A stretch of 46,300 nucleotides of DNA from Bacteroidaceae bacterium (lineage in GTDB: Bacteria > Bacteroidota > Bacteroidia > Bacteroidales > Bacteroidaceae), in contig JAFTUK010000012.1 of the NCBI GenBank assembly GCA_017466325.1, positions 1-46,300 on the forward strand, given 5' to 3'. A program made the translations under genes and the position numbers. Below, piece after piece: positions 1 through 6,962 of the stretch. Under the pieces are notes generated by a model, which had not been told where the DNA came from, searched no databases, and saw nothing but the letters and a program-made list of their open reading frames with translations. Within the stretch, counting starts at the first letter, position 1, and each line of letters begins with the position of its first letter.

Positions 1-67
1 AATATATATAAATATATATTATATAATAAAATTTCTTTCATCCCTTTTCAAACCCCTAAAAAAAAAA

Positions 68-99
68 ACTGCATAACTGTATAACTGCATAACTGCATA
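68..99. repeat. 4 x 8-bp tandem repeat (ACTGCATA)
   Basis: Four head-to-tail units, ACTGCATA, ACTGTATA, ACTGCATA, ACTGCATA, directly after a run of A. Only one base differs among the four copies. No gene overlaps it. Confidence 0.9.
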
Positions 100-560
100 T
101 AGTGTTCTTCTTGATAATGTAAAGATATTTCAGCCTTATCAAACGATTGGCATTTAACGGCAGCCGCACTGTTTTACTGAATAAATGTGCAAAACTGCGA
201 GAATACATCAATTTGATATTCAGGATGTTATTTTGATACACTACTCCCTTGCCACTTACGTTTTTTCGTTCTCTTTCCGTTCTCACATCGCCCGTGAGAT
301 GCTGACATATTGTCATGCGCCTGTTCGTTCATGTTCACGGCTGACTCCATGCGAGGACCGAGCCTTGACGATACGAGGATTTTCCGCCCTGCGCCGCACA
401 CACACAGATGTAAAGTTTTTTTAGAGTACAGATGATAGAGTGCAGACCACAGATGACACTGATTTAACAGATTTTCATGCGGAGGATGCACTACATCTCT
501 CAATCCCGTAGGGGGCAGCGGAGGCGACATGCGGGCAAAGCATATTCTTCGTTTTATTTC

Positions 561-610
561 ACTCCAAGTCACCATAAGTCACTCCAAATCGCCATAAGTC
601 ACCATAAGTC
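561..610. repeat. 5 x 10-bp tandem repeat (ACCATAAGTC type)
   Basis: Units in order are actccaagtc, accataagtc, actccaaatc, gccataagtc, accataagtc. The period is exactly 10 bp with two alternating variants. The array ends about 20 bp before the TATCTTTG promoter element at 633. Confidence 0.85.
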
Positions 611-632
611 ACTTTCCGCCATTTTTGTGCCG

Positions 633-640
633 TATCTTTG
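633..640 (+). promoter_or_regulatory. probable -7 promoter element (TATCTTTG)
   Basis: TATCTTTG fits the Bacteroidota -7 consensus TAnnTTTG. No TTG lies 19-21 bp upstream, so the -33 half is weak or absent. It would start a transcript of about 115 nt of leader, almost wholly made of short tandem repeats, before the small gene at 760. The surrounding gccgtatctttg is repeated at 46219-46229 in front of the last gene of the window. Confidence 0.5.
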
Positions 641-682
641 CACCAGAAAAACGGAAAAGTGAAAACGGAAAGCGGAAAACTG

Positions 683-753
683 ACCCGCTCACCCGCTCAC
701 CCGCTCTTCGTTAACTACTAACTCCTAACTCCTAATTACTAATTACTAACTCC
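683..753. repeat. stacked arrays: 3 x 8 bp and 6 x 7 bp
   Basis: Positions 683-706 hold three perfect ACCCGCTC units. Positions 712-753 hold six 7-bp units: taactac, taactcc, taactcc, taattac, taattac, taactcc. The second array ends seven bases before the start codon of the smalltalk gene. The first array is the complement of the GTGAGCGG-type repeats found near 18758, 41861, 44205, 45827 and 46079. Confidence 0.85.
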
Positions 754-759
754 AAATCT

Positions 760-864
760 ATGGGAACATTCAACAACAACTCCACCTGGGGTAAAATCCT
801 CAACATCCTCATCACCATCCTCACGGCAATCGCCACCACCTTTGGCACGGCGAGTTGCATGTAG
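760..864 (+). CDS. smalltalk family small protein (34 aa)
   Basis: A 34-residue frame, too short for ordinary gene calling, starts at ATG 760 and ends at TAG 862. The protein has a polar N-terminus (MGTFNNNSTWGK), a hydrophobic segment (ILNILITILTAIATTF) and a GTASCM end. From memory this is the pattern of the tiny smalltalk proteins of Bacteroides and Prevotella: Trp near residue 10, a Leu/Ile-rich helix, Ala-Thr-Thr and a terminal Ser-Cys. They typically sit beside HU-like DNA-binding proteins, as here, and often an amidase, which is absent. Function is unknown. The single helix and the Cys suggest membrane association. The stop codon overlaps the edge of an inverted-repeat element (864-977). 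Confidence 0.75.
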   Translation: MGTFNNNSTWGKILNILITILTAIATTFGTASCM

Positions 865-977
865 GACCCACCCCATCCCTCCCTGTGAGGGAGGGAGAGC
901 AGTACAACCGACTAAGTGGCCACATCGGCAGTACATTATACTCCCCGCCCTATAGGGAGGGGCAAGGGGGAGGGTCC
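864..977. repeat. 114-bp element with inverted ends and C/G-rich hairpins
   Basis: The left end GGACCC (864-869) is the reverse complement of the right end GGGTCC (972-977), and both continue into C-rich or G-rich tracts (imperfect). Inside are two further hairpins, CCTCCCT/AGGGAGG (about 879-895) and CTCCCC/GGGGAG-type arms (about 941-962). The phrase cagtacat(t/c)atactccc at about 929 recurs at 1027. It could be a small mobile element remnant, a repetitive palindrome or a terminator for the small gene. Confidence 0.6.
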
Positions 978-1026
978 GACCCTTTAATCTTAATCTATTA
1001 ATCCTTTAACAAAATCCTCATTCCCC

Positions 1027-1075
1027 CAGTACATCATACTCCCTCCCCTTGTGGGAGGGTACGGGGAGGGGTCCC
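1027..1075. repeat. second partial copy of the C/G-rich hairpin element
   Basis: The sequence starts with cagtacatcatactccc and ends with ggggaggggtccc, matching about 929-977 apart from scattered changes. The core hairpin is CCCTCCC (1041-1047) with GGGAGGG (1053-1059) and a 5-nt loop. It ends about 10 bp before the start chosen for the HU-like gene, so it would fold just upstream of that start in the mRNA. Confidence 0.6.
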
Positions 1076-1084
1076 TTTATTATT

Positions 1085-1597
1085 ATGTCAATACCTTATT
1101 CTCTTGCCCTGCGCCAGATACATCCGGGCGAACCCGAAATGGGAAACAAGACCTATCCGGTAGCACAATTCCGCACAGCAATGAACCTCAGCGACATGGC
1201 AAAGCACATGTCCAGTCACTCCAGCAAGTATGACAAGGGCGATGTGATGGCCGTGGCCACCCAACTGACCTCATGCATACGCGAACAGTTGCTCCTTGGC
1301 AACAAGGTGGTGCTTGGCGACCTGGGTGCCTTCAGCGTAACCCTCGTTTCCGATGCCGCCGACAATGCCGAGTCCTTCAGCACCGCACTGATAAAGAAGG
1401 TGAAGGTGCGCTGGGAACCCAGCAGCGAGTTCAAGGACCTGCTGAACGAAGCCTCCTTCGAGTACGTGGGCACTCGCAAGGCTCAGGCCGAGGCCCGCAA
1501 GACCGAAAAGGAAATGCTGAACAACATGGCCACCATACAGCCCGGCGAGGATGCTCCCGATGACGGCGGCGACGAAGGCGAAGGCTCGCTGGGCTAA
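1085..1597 (+). CDS. HU-like DNA-binding protein (170 aa, acidic tail)
   Basis: The protein fits the Bacteroidota branch of HU/IHF-like proteins (HU-HIG type). An N-terminal part (MSIPYSLALRQIHPGEP) and the phrase KTYPVAQFRT precede a helical HU-type core near residues 35-110 (ATQLTSCIREQLLLGNKVVLGDLGAFSVTL), where GDLGAF matches the HU GFGxF turn. The C-terminus is unusual for HU: a charged helix rich in Ala, Arg and Glu, then an acidic glycine-rich tail (DAPDDGGDEGEGS). ATG 1085 is preferred because the 12 codons before it run through the C/G-rich repeat. It probably binds DNA in the nucleoid; sequence preference is unknown. It shares the smalltalk neighbourhood usual for the family. Confidence 0.8.
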   Translation: MSIPYSLALRQIHPGEPEMGNKTYPVAQFRTAMNLSDMAKHMSSHSSKYDKGDVMAVATQLTSCIREQLLLGNKVVLGDLGAFSVTLVSDAADNAESFSTALIKKVKVRWEPSSEFKDLLNEASFEYVGTRKAQAEARKTEKEMLNNMATIQPGEDAPDDGGDEGEGSLG

Positions 1598-1786
1598 AAG
1601 AACGTTGAACGTTGACTGCCTTGGCTTGATGAGCGTAGGCGAATAACGTTTCAGGTTCAACCATGACAGCATTGGGTTTGATGTCACCACTGCCGGAAAG
1701 GGACTGACACCGATTGCAAGAACTGTATAGGGGAGAATACATAAAAAACTCCCCTATCATTGTCACCTTTTGTATGGATAAATCGT

Positions 1787-1794
1787 TATATTTG
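1787..1794 (+). promoter_or_regulatory. probable -7 promoter element of the sigma operon (TATATTTG)
   Basis: TATATTTG matches TAnnTTTG and lies 50 bp before the first gene of the sigma-factor operon. TTG triplets upstream are at 14 and 24 bp, not the preferred 19-21, so the -33 box is poor. Confidence 0.5.
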
Positions 1795-1844
1795 TGAGCA
1801 TGTTCAAGAAAACGATTCATTAACAAACAATAAAATCAAACATT

Positions 1845-2297
1845 ATGGAAGACGTATTGAGAGAAGTTCTGCTGCCGATAAGCATTACGGTCGTTCTGCC
1901 CATCGTGATAGTATGGCTGAACATCAAGAGCAAGAAACACGAATCCGACAACAGGACCGGAGTGCTGCTGGCGGCAATAGAGAAGAATTCCGACGTGGAC
2001 ATAGAGGAACTGATGCGGAAAATGAACATGCAGGACAAGTCGCATACCACACTGAAGGAGAGGCTGCTGAAGAAACTTCTGTGGGGAAGTATAGTCACAG
2101 CCGTTGGTACAGGCCTGCTGGGTTACGCCCTGTATATGGATTTCCTGGGAGACATGCCAACCACCTCATTAAAAGAATGGTACCTGTTTGGCGGCGTGAC
2201 ACTGCTCATCGGACTGGCCATCCTGCTTGTCTTCTTCATCAGCAAGAGGATGCTGGCAAAGGAACTGGAGATGGAAAGCGAGAAGCAGCAAGACTGA
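1845..2297 (+). CDS. small membrane protein, DUF6249-like
   Basis: A 150-residue protein with an N-terminal membrane helix (residues about 8-26, LLPISITVVLPIVIVWL), a charged cytoplasmic linker (about 27-75) and two further helices (about 78-97 and 110-132), then a charged end (KELEMESEKQQD). This layout matches DUF6249-type proteins that sit beside ECF sigma genes in Bacteroidota; the name is from recall. It is nine bases upstream of the sigma gene, so the two are almost certainly co-transcribed. The linker contains DVDIEELMRKM, which may be an amphipathic interaction helix. I infer a role in sensing or sigma control, without direct evidence. Confidence 0.7.
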   Translation: MEDVLREVLLPISITVVLPIVIVWLNIKSKKHESDNRTGVLLAAIEKNSDVDIEELMRKMNMQDKSHTTLKERLLKKLLWGSIVTAVGTGLLGYALYMDFLGDMPTTSLKEWYLFGGVTLLIGLAILLVFFISKRMLAKELEMESEKQQD

Positions 2298-2306
2298 CGG
2301 TGAAAC

Positions 2307-2786
2307 ATGAACAGAGAGGAGTTCATAGCACACATCAGAGGCGAGCAGGAACAACTGAGGCGTTTCCTGCTTGCCCTCTGCCTTGGCAACCGCGACGAGG
2401 CCGACGACATAGCGCAGGAAAGCCTTGTCAAGGCCTACCTTTCCTCCAGCGGCTATCAGGACAAGGGGAAGTTCACCTCGTGGCTCTACAGGATTGCCCA
2501 CCACACTTTCCTTGACCACATGAAGAACCGCAAAAGCCTACAACCGCTGGACACGGCATACGACATAGCGGACACGTCCATGCCTGCCGACCGTTCGTTC
2601 CGATACCAGGAACTCTATGCCGCACTGGACACCTTGCCGCCCAAGGAGCGCTCCTCCATACTGCTCTTCTACATAAAGGGCTACTCGGTGAAGGAAATCT
2701 GCCAGATAACGGACAGTAGCGAGGATGCCGTAAAGAAGCAACTTTCACGTGGACGCGAACATCTAAAAACGAAACTGAAACGATGA
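2307..2786 (+). CDS. ECF-type RNA polymerase sigma factor
   Basis: At 159 residues it has the two-domain plan of an extracytoplasmic-function sigma factor. Region 2 spans about residues 10-75 with the core-binding and -10 recognition phrases DEADDIAQESLVKAY and FTSWLYRIAHH. Region 4 spans about 105-157 with LPPKERSSILLFYIKGYSVKEI and a helix-turn-helix ending AVKKQLSRGREHLK. It directs RNA polymerase to a small regulon, probably including this operon. Its stop codon overlaps the next start in ATGA, showing translational coupling with the membrane protein that follows, the usual position of an anti-sigma factor. Confidence 0.92.
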   Translation: MNREEFIAHIRGEQEQLRRFLLALCLGNRDEADDIAQESLVKAYLSSSGYQDKGKFTSWLYRIAHHTFLDHMKNRKSLQPLDTAYDIADTSMPADRSFRYQELYAALDTLPPKERSSILLFYIKGYSVKEICQITDSSEDAVKKQLSRGREHLKTKLKR

Positions 2787-3202
2787 CAGACAAGGACAAG
2801 ACTTTAGAACAGATATTCGGCGACTTCACCCCCGACCTGGGGAATGGAGATGCCTTCATGGCACGACTGGACAGGAAACTGGATGCCGTGGAGTTCATCA
2901 AGGCAAGGCAGGAGAAGCAACTCCGCCAGTACCGCTATGCCGTAATGGCCGCCTTTGTGCTTGGAGTGGCGGTGAGCGGAGTGATGTTTGCCATCATCCT
3001 TGGCGAACCGGCCGACCTGCCTGCATTCTCATTCGGCATAGAGTCCCTGCCCTTCCTGCTTCTGGAGGAGAACAGCCGCATGCTCTCCCTGACGGGCCTT
3101 GCCATGCTGATGAGTGCCGGCATCATCGTCATAGTGAACATGTGGCAGGAACTGGCAAGCATGCAGGATATGCACGAGAGTGGTATAAAAGTCGGGGCAT
3201 AG
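2783..3202 (+). CDS. membrane protein, probable anti-sigma partner
   Basis: A 139-residue protein translated by ATGA overlap from the sigma factor. The N-terminal 50 residues are cytoplasmic in character (EQIFGDFTPDLGNGDAFMAR, then RLDRKLDAVEFIKARQEKQ) and could form the helical sigma-binding segment. Two membrane helices follow at about 51-72 and 99-121. There is no His-Cys-Cys zinc anti-sigma motif, so it is not the ZAS type. Gene position and topology suggest it holds the sigma factor at the membrane; this is inference. A hairpin at 3230-3261 closes the operon. Confidence 0.65.
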   Translation: MTDKDKTLEQIFGDFTPDLGNGDAFMARLDRKLDAVEFIKARQEKQLRQYRYAVMAAFVLGVAVSGVMFAIILGEPADLPAFSFGIESLPFLLLEENSRMLSLTGLAMLMSAGIIVIVNMWQELASMQDMHESGIKVGA

Positions 3203-3229
3203 CATCTTTGAGTGTGACGACGCAATGGA

Positions 3230-3261
3230 AAGCGCACCCTCCAGCAAAGGAGAGTGCGCTT
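3230..3261. terminator. bidirectional hairpin between convergent operons
   Basis: The arms AAGCGCACCCTCC (3230-3242) and GGAGAGTGCGCTT (3249-3261) pair over 13 bp with one mismatch and a 6-nt loop. It lies between the convergent ends of the sigma operon and ribH. T-tracts are poor on both sides, so strength is uncertain. Confidence 0.7.
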
Positions 3262-3293
3262 ATGCTATACCTTAATATTATATATGCAAGTGC

Positions 3294-3782
3294 TTAGAGG
3301 TCCTGGCGGAACTGAATCATCTTGAGGGCTGTGACAGCACATTCGTCGCCCTTGTTGCCCAAGGCACCGCCACAACGGTCGAGGGCCTGTTGCATGGTGT
3401 TGCAGGTGAGGAGGCCGTAGATGACGGGAACCTCTGCCTGGCGGTTCAGTTCGGCAAGTCCCTGGGTTGTGCCCTGGCAGATGTAGTCGAAATGAGGGGT
3501 GTCGCCACGGATGACGCAACCTATTGCTATGACGGCGTCCACGGCGGTGTCCTCTATCATGGCGGCGGAACCGTAAACCAGTTCAAAACTGCCGGGTACG
3601 GTCTTCACTATGATGTCGTCTTTGTCCACACCATGCTTCAGCAGGGTATTGTAGGCACCCTCCAGAAGGGCACCTGTCACCTCTTCGTTCCATTCGCTGA
3701 CAACGATGCCTATCTGCCAACCGTTGCCGTCGGGCACGGTGGCGGGGTCGTAACTGCTCAGGTTATGCAATGCACTTGCCAT
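3294..3782 (-). CDS. ribH: 6,7-dimethyl-8-ribityllumazine synthase
   Basis: It catalyses the penultimate step of riboflavin synthesis, condensing the ribityl-aminopyrimidine with dihydroxybutanone phosphate to lumazine. The 162-residue length and motifs are typical: the N-terminal strand [12 protein letters not shown], the phosphate-loop region [11 protein letters not shown] (about 65-75) and [15 protein letters not shown] (about 90-104), whose His is the usual acid-base residue; [13 protein letters not shown] follows. The enzyme forms pentamers or 60-mers. It lies 25 bp downstream of a TPR membrane protein gene and is probably co-transcribed with it. No other rib genes and no FMN riboswitch are present. 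Confidence 0.97.
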   Translation of the reverse strand: MASALHNLSSYDPATVPDGNGWQIGIVVSEWNEEVTGALLEGAYNTLLKHGVDKDDIIVKTVPGSFELVYGSAAMIEDTAVDAVIAIGCVIRGDTPHFDYICQGTTQGLAELNRQAEVPVIYGLLTCNTMQQALDRCGGALGNKGDECAVTALKMIQFRQDL

Positions 3783-3807
3783 ATCGGGGGGGGATTTGTC
3801 GTTGGGG

Positions 3808-4479
3808 TTACTTTACGCGCTCGATGTACTTGTCAACATCCTGGCGCTGCATGCTCTGGGGATAATCGTTCTTGATGGTCTCGTAGCACTCCAGAGCCTT
3901 GTCCTTGTTGCCAAGTGACTCGTAGAGCTGACCGGCCTGCAGGTAGAAGAGAGGAGACAGAGTGGTGCTGTTGGCACGCTTGGCAGCCTTCAGGAGTGTG
4001 TCGGCAGCCTTCTCGTTCTGACCCAACTGGGCATAGACGTTGCCAAGAGCGGCAATGGAAGCATTGCTGACCATCATGTCGTCGCACTGGTCATAATCCT
4101 CAAGGTACTTTACAGCCTCCTCGGCTCTGTCGGTGTTTGCATAGCACAGACCGGCATAGAGACGTGCGATGTTGCCGCTGGGGGTGCTGCCGTACTGCTC
4201 GATAATCTGCAGGAAACCGAGGTTGGTGCCGTCACCGTTCAAGGCCTGCTCGTACATGCCCTGCTGGAAGTGCTGCTGCGCAACGGCGATGTTGTCTGCA
4301 GCCTCAATCTTATTGGGCTGGATGTAGTACTGGTTTACAACCAGACAGATGATGATAATTGCAAGTACGCCACCGATGGTAGCTACAATTGTCTTCAAGT
4401 GCTTCTCGATGAAACTGGTGCTCGCCTTGATTGTCTCGTCAATCTCGTTCACGGGAGCTGCATTGTGTTTTTTGCTCAT
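3808..4479 (-). CDS. TPR membrane protein, YfgM-like
   Basis: A 223-residue protein with a short cytoplasmic N-terminus (about 30 residues), one membrane helix (about 31-51, [19 protein letters not shown]) and a periplasmic part made of tetratricopeptide repeats. A clear repeat is [18 protein letters not shown] near residue 195; another is [15 protein letters not shown] near 150. The plan resembles YfgM (UPF0070), an ancillary SecYEG/chaperone-associated protein; the Bacteroidota version is usually called tetratricopeptide-repeat protein. It is the first gene before ribH and is read divergently from recF. A TATCTTTG element on this strand lies 54 bp upstream. Confidence 0.85.
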   Translation of the reverse strand: MSKKHNAAPVNEIDETIKASTSFIEKHLKTIVATIGGVLAIIIICLVVNQYYIQPNKIEAADNIAVAQQHFQQGMYEQALNGDGTNLGFLQIIEQYGSTPSGNIARLYAGLCYANTDRAEEAVKYLEDYDQCDDMMVSNASIAALGNVYAQLGQNEKAADTLLKAAKRANSTTLSPLFYLQAGQLYESLGNKDKALECYETIKNDYPQSMQRQDVDKYIERVK

Positions 4480-4532
4480 AATGTTTATATGTTCTTTGTT
4501 TTTACTGATTCGTATTTCGGCAATTCAAGGTG

Positions 4533-4540
4533 CAAAGATA
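4533..4540 (-). promoter_or_regulatory. probable -7 element for the TPR-ribH operon
   Basis: On the minus strand the sequence reads TATCTTTG, matching TAnnTTTG. No TTG sits at the preferred distance. The leader would be about 50 nt. The recF promoter on the other strand begins 40 bp away. Confidence 0.5.
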
Positions 4541-4580
4541 ATGTTTTTCCCAAACATACCGAAATTTGCATGACGATATT

Positions 4581-4611
4581 TTGGTCATACGGTCGTTTTT
4601 GCATAATTTTG
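4581..4611 (+). promoter_or_regulatory. recF promoter, TTG-N20-TAATTTTG
   Basis: TTG at 4581-4583, a 20-bp spacer and TAATTTTG at 4604-4611 form a full consensus Bacteroidota promoter. The recF ATG begins at 4620, eight bases after the box, so the transcript would have a leader of only a few nucleotides. Confidence 0.8.
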
Positions 4612-4619
4612 CAAGTGAT

Positions 4620-5729
4620 ATGACACTGAAACACCTGTCCATACTGAACTACAAGAACATTGCCGAGGCGGAACTGGACTTCTCGCCGGGCCTGAACTGC
4701 ATCATCGGAAGCAACGGTGAGGGTAAGACAAACCTGCTGGACGGCATACGCTTCCTGTCGCTGTGCAAGAGCCTTGGCGTCACCCAGGACTCGCTGTGCA
4801 TACGGCACGACCAGGACTTCTTCATGCTTAAAGGCATGTACGGGCGCGAGGACGACACACTGGAGGAGATACACTGCTCGCTGAAGCGCGGGCAAAAGAA
4901 GATAATGCGCCGGCAGGGCAAGCCCTACAAGCGCCTGGCAGAGCATATAGGCCTGATTCCCGTGGTGCTGGTATCGCCTTCGGACGGCATGCTCATAGCC
5001 GGAGGAAGCGAGGAAAGAAGGCGGTTCATGGACGTGGTGATATCGCAGATGGACCTGCCATATCTGGATGCACTGACACGATACAACAAGGCTCTGCAAC
5101 AGCGCAACGCACTGCTGAAAGCCGACCCTCCATGCGACACGGAAATGCTCGCCCTATGGGAAGAACAGATGGCCAAGGAGGGCGAGTTCGTGTATCGCCG
5201 CAGGCAGGAATACATAGAACGCTTCACACCCATTTTCCAACGCTACTACGACCTCATTGCGCAGGAGCATGAAAAGGTAACACTTTCGTACACAAGCCAT
5301 TGTCAAAGAGGACCTCTACTAAAGGTTATACAGCAGGACCGCCACAAGGACCTGGCCGTGGGATACTCCCTGCACGGCATACACCGCGACGACCTGGAGA
5401 TGATGATAAACGGATACCCCATACGGCGAGAAGGAAGCCAGGGGCAGAACAAGACCATGCTGGTGGCACTGAAACTGGCACAATACGATTTCCTGCACCA
5501 CACGGGTAGCGGCACAAGACCCATACTCCTGCTGGACGACATATTCGACCGCCTGGACGCACAACGCGTGGAACGCATAGTGGCGCTGGTGAGCGGAGAC
5601 TCCTTCGGACAGACCTTCATCACCGACACCAACCGCGACCACCTGGACAAAATCCTGAGCATGACATCGCAGGACTACAAACTGTTCCATTGCGAAAACG
5701 GATGCTTCCACGAAATAAACCGCAGATAA
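4620..5729 (+). CDS. recF: DNA replication and repair protein RecF
   Basis: RecF binds single-strand/double-strand DNA junctions at gaps and, with RecO and RecR, loads RecA. The 369-residue protein has the family features: a Walker A motif GSNGEGKT at residues 30-37, the RecF phrase SPSDGMLIAGGSEERRRF (about 119-136), the ABC signature region REGSQGQNKTM near 282 and Walker B LLLDDIFDRLD near 316. ATG 4620 is chosen over the TTG at 4566 because the promoter lies between them and family members begin with a strand like MTLKHLSILNYKN. Its stop overlaps the next gene start (TAATG), showing coupling with a DUF721 protein. Confidence 0.96.
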   Translation: MTLKHLSILNYKNIAEAELDFSPGLNCIIGSNGEGKTNLLDGIRFLSLCKSLGVTQDSLCIRHDQDFFMLKGMYGREDDTLEEIHCSLKRGQKKIMRRQGKPYKRLAEHIGLIPVVLVSPSDGMLIAGGSEERRRFMDVVISQMDLPYLDALTRYNKALQQRNALLKADPPCDTEMLALWEEQMAKEGEFVYRRRQEYIERFTPIFQRYYDLIAQEHEKVTLSYTSHCQRGPLLKVIQQDRHKDLAVGYSLHGIHRDDLEMMINGYPIRREGSQGQNKTMLVALKLAQYDFLHHTGSGTRPILLLDDIFDRLDAQRVERIVALVSGDSFGQTFITDTNRDHLDKILSMTSQDYKLFHCENGCFHEINRR

Positions 5730-6019
5730 TGGAAAGGCACAAAAGCGTACCCATAACCAACCTCCTGGACGCATGGCTGCGACAAGAGGGATTGGAGACT
5801 CCCCTACTCCAGCACCGCATGATAAAAGGATGGCCGGAGGTGATGGGAGCCACCGTGGCGCAATACACAGGAGACATCAGGATATACGGCAACGTACTCA
5901 GGGTACAGATAAAGAGCCCTGCACTGAGGCAGAACCTGCTGATGATGCGCACCGAAATAGCACGGAAAATGAACGATTATGTGAAAGCACAAGTCATACA
6001 GGAAGTGACATTCTACTGA
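5729..6019 (+). CDS. DUF721 family protein (DciA-like)
   Basis: A 96-residue protein overlapping the recF stop by one base. The pattern (LLDAWLRQEGLETPLLQHRMIKGWPEVMG, shown in parts: start LLDAWLRQEG, end RMIKGWPEVMG), then VAQYTGDIRIYGNVLRVQI and LRQNLLMMRTEIARKMN, is that of DUF721. Longer relatives such as DciA recruit the replicative helicase DnaB in most bacteria; this short form has only the KH-like DUF721 core. Position next to recF fits replication or repair. The ATG at 5729 was chosen because the frame upstream lies inside recF. I infer, but cannot show, a helicase-loading role. Confidence 0.85.
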   Translation: MERHKSVPITNLLDAWLRQEGLETPLLQHRMIKGWPEVMGATVAQYTGDIRIYGNVLRVQIKSPALRQNLLMMRTEIARKMNDYVKAQVIQEVTFY

Positions 6020-6135
6020 CCACCGGCACGGCACCAACAACACAAAAGCACGGAAAAACGCCCATAACACACGAAAAATCACCGCGTTTGCCAATTTTAT
6101 TGCCGCACCATACCGCAACTTTCATAAAAAAGATG

Positions 6136-6143
6136 TATCTTTG
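6136..6143 (+). promoter_or_regulatory. probable -7 element for rpsP (TATCTTTG)
   Basis: TATCTTTG matches TAnnTTTG; the leader would be about 55-60 nt. No TTG lies at 19-21 bp upstream. Confidence 0.55.
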
Positions 6144-6203
6144 CACCCGCAATTACGAGTTAATTGCATTATTTCAAACCTATAAAACCATTATTTAAAC
6201 ATT

Positions 6204-6740
6204 ATGGCAACAAAAATCCGTTTACAGCGCCACGGCCGTAAGAGCTACGCTTTCTACAGCATCGTGATCGCTGATGTAAGAGCACCACGTGATGGTAAGT
6301 TTACAGAAAAGATTGGTACCTACAACCCCAACACCAATCCTGCCACTGTAGATTTGAAATTTGACCGTGCATTGTACTGGGTAGAGACCGGCGCACAGCC
6401 CACTGACACCGTACGCAACATCCTCTCCAACGAGGGCGTGTACATGATGAAGCACCTCCGTGGTGGCGTCAAGAAGGGTGCGTTCGACGAGGCTGCTGCT
6501 CAGGCAAAGTTCGATGCCTGGAAGGCTGACAAGCAGAAGGGTCTGGCTGCATTCGCTGCCAAGGAGGCCGCTGCAAAGAAGCAGGCTGAGGCTGCACGTT
6601 TAGAGGCTGAGAAGAAAACCGCAGAGGCAATCGCTCAGAAGGTAGCTGACAAGAAGGCTGCCGAGGCTGCCGCAAAGGCTGAGGCTGAGGCCGCAGAGAC
6701 TGCTGAAACAGAAACCACAGAGGCTCCTGCAGAGGCATAA
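6204..6740 (+). CDS. rpsP: 30S ribosomal protein S16 with long C-terminal tail
   Basis: Residues 1-85 are S16, which binds 16S rRNA early in 30S assembly: [20 protein letters not shown], then [12 protein letters not shown] and [11 protein letters not shown]-like phrases. The remaining 90 residues form a low-complexity Ala, Lys and Glu tail with repeated KKAAEAA-type units ending TTEAPAEA. Total length is 178 residues against about 80-90 in many bacteria; such extensions are known in Bacteroidota S16. Codons are those expected for high expression. A strong hairpin with a T-tract follows at 6786-6824, so it is probably transcribed alone. Confidence 0.97.
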   Translation: MATKIRLQRHGRKSYAFYSIVIADVRAPRDGKFTEKIGTYNPNTNPATVDLKFDRALYWVETGAQPTDTVRNILSNEGVYMMKHLRGGVKKGAFDEAAAQAKFDAWKADKQKGLAAFAAKEAAAKKQAEAARLEAEKKTAEAIAQKVADKKAAEAAAKAEAEAAETAETETTEAPAEA

Positions 6741-6785
6741 TCAACAAATTCAAACATTTTCCAAGACAAATTCCAAACAAACATA

Positions 6786-6824
6786 AGAGGACTTTGCTGT
6801 GAAGCAGAGTCCTCTCCTTTTTTT
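6786..6824 (+). terminator. rho-independent terminator after rpsP
   Basis: AGAGGACT (6786-6793) pairs with AGTCCTCT (6808-6815), with further inner pairing TGCT/AGCA, followed by CCTTTTTTT to 6824. Confidence 0.92.
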
Positions 6825-6904
6825 ATATTATAATACAGCACCATGGTACATTCAATACTTTTCGGTACTTTCCTGTGTTTTACGAAAAATAGATGTACTA
6901 TAAC

Positions 6905-6935
6905 TTGGTAAATACCTCACTTATTTGTACCTTTG
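6905..6935 (+). promoter_or_regulatory. promoter TTG-N20-TACCTTTG
   Basis: TTG at 6905-6907, a 20-bp spacer and TACCTTTG at 6928-6935, 27 bp before the start of the ThiE/TenI-like gene. An AAAGGAG stretch (6954-6960) precedes that ATG by only two bases. Confidence 0.78.
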
Positions 6936-6962
6936 CATCGTTATAAACCTACCAAAGGAGTC

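Larger units (their letters stand above)
1..759. other. gene-poor region rich in short repeats
   Basis: I find no convincing gene here. The reading frames that exist have no family resemblance and run through repeats. Visible content is an AT-rich start (1-30), four 8-bp ACTGCATA-type units (68-99), a stretch related to the phrase cagatgacactgatttaacag (about 444-472), five 10-bp units of the ACCATAAGTC type (561-610), a TATCTTTG promoter element (633-640), CGGAAA-type repeats (650-680), three ACCCGCTC units (683-706) and six 7-bp TAACTCC/TAATTAC units (712-753). The last part would form the leader of the small gene at 760. Confidence 0.6.

Noticed and set aside
228-575. Overlapping frames of 60-115 residues in the first 760 bases
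   Set aside because: No codon bias, no family resemblance and they cross low-complexity repeats.
683-753. A CRISPR-like array
   Set aside because: Units are 7-8 bp without spacers; no cas gene in the window.
1049-1084. Earlier start for the HU-like gene at 1049
   Set aside because: The extra 12 codons are in the C/G-rich repeat; the family start fits ATG 1085.
3385-3875. A long plus-strand frame opposite ribH (and similar long frames opposite gyrA, metH and the ligase gene)
   Set aside because: They are shadows of strongly coding genes on the other strand, with no family match or start signal.
4566-4619. TTG start for recF at 4566
   Set aside because: The recF promoter lies within this stretch, so the mRNA would start after it.
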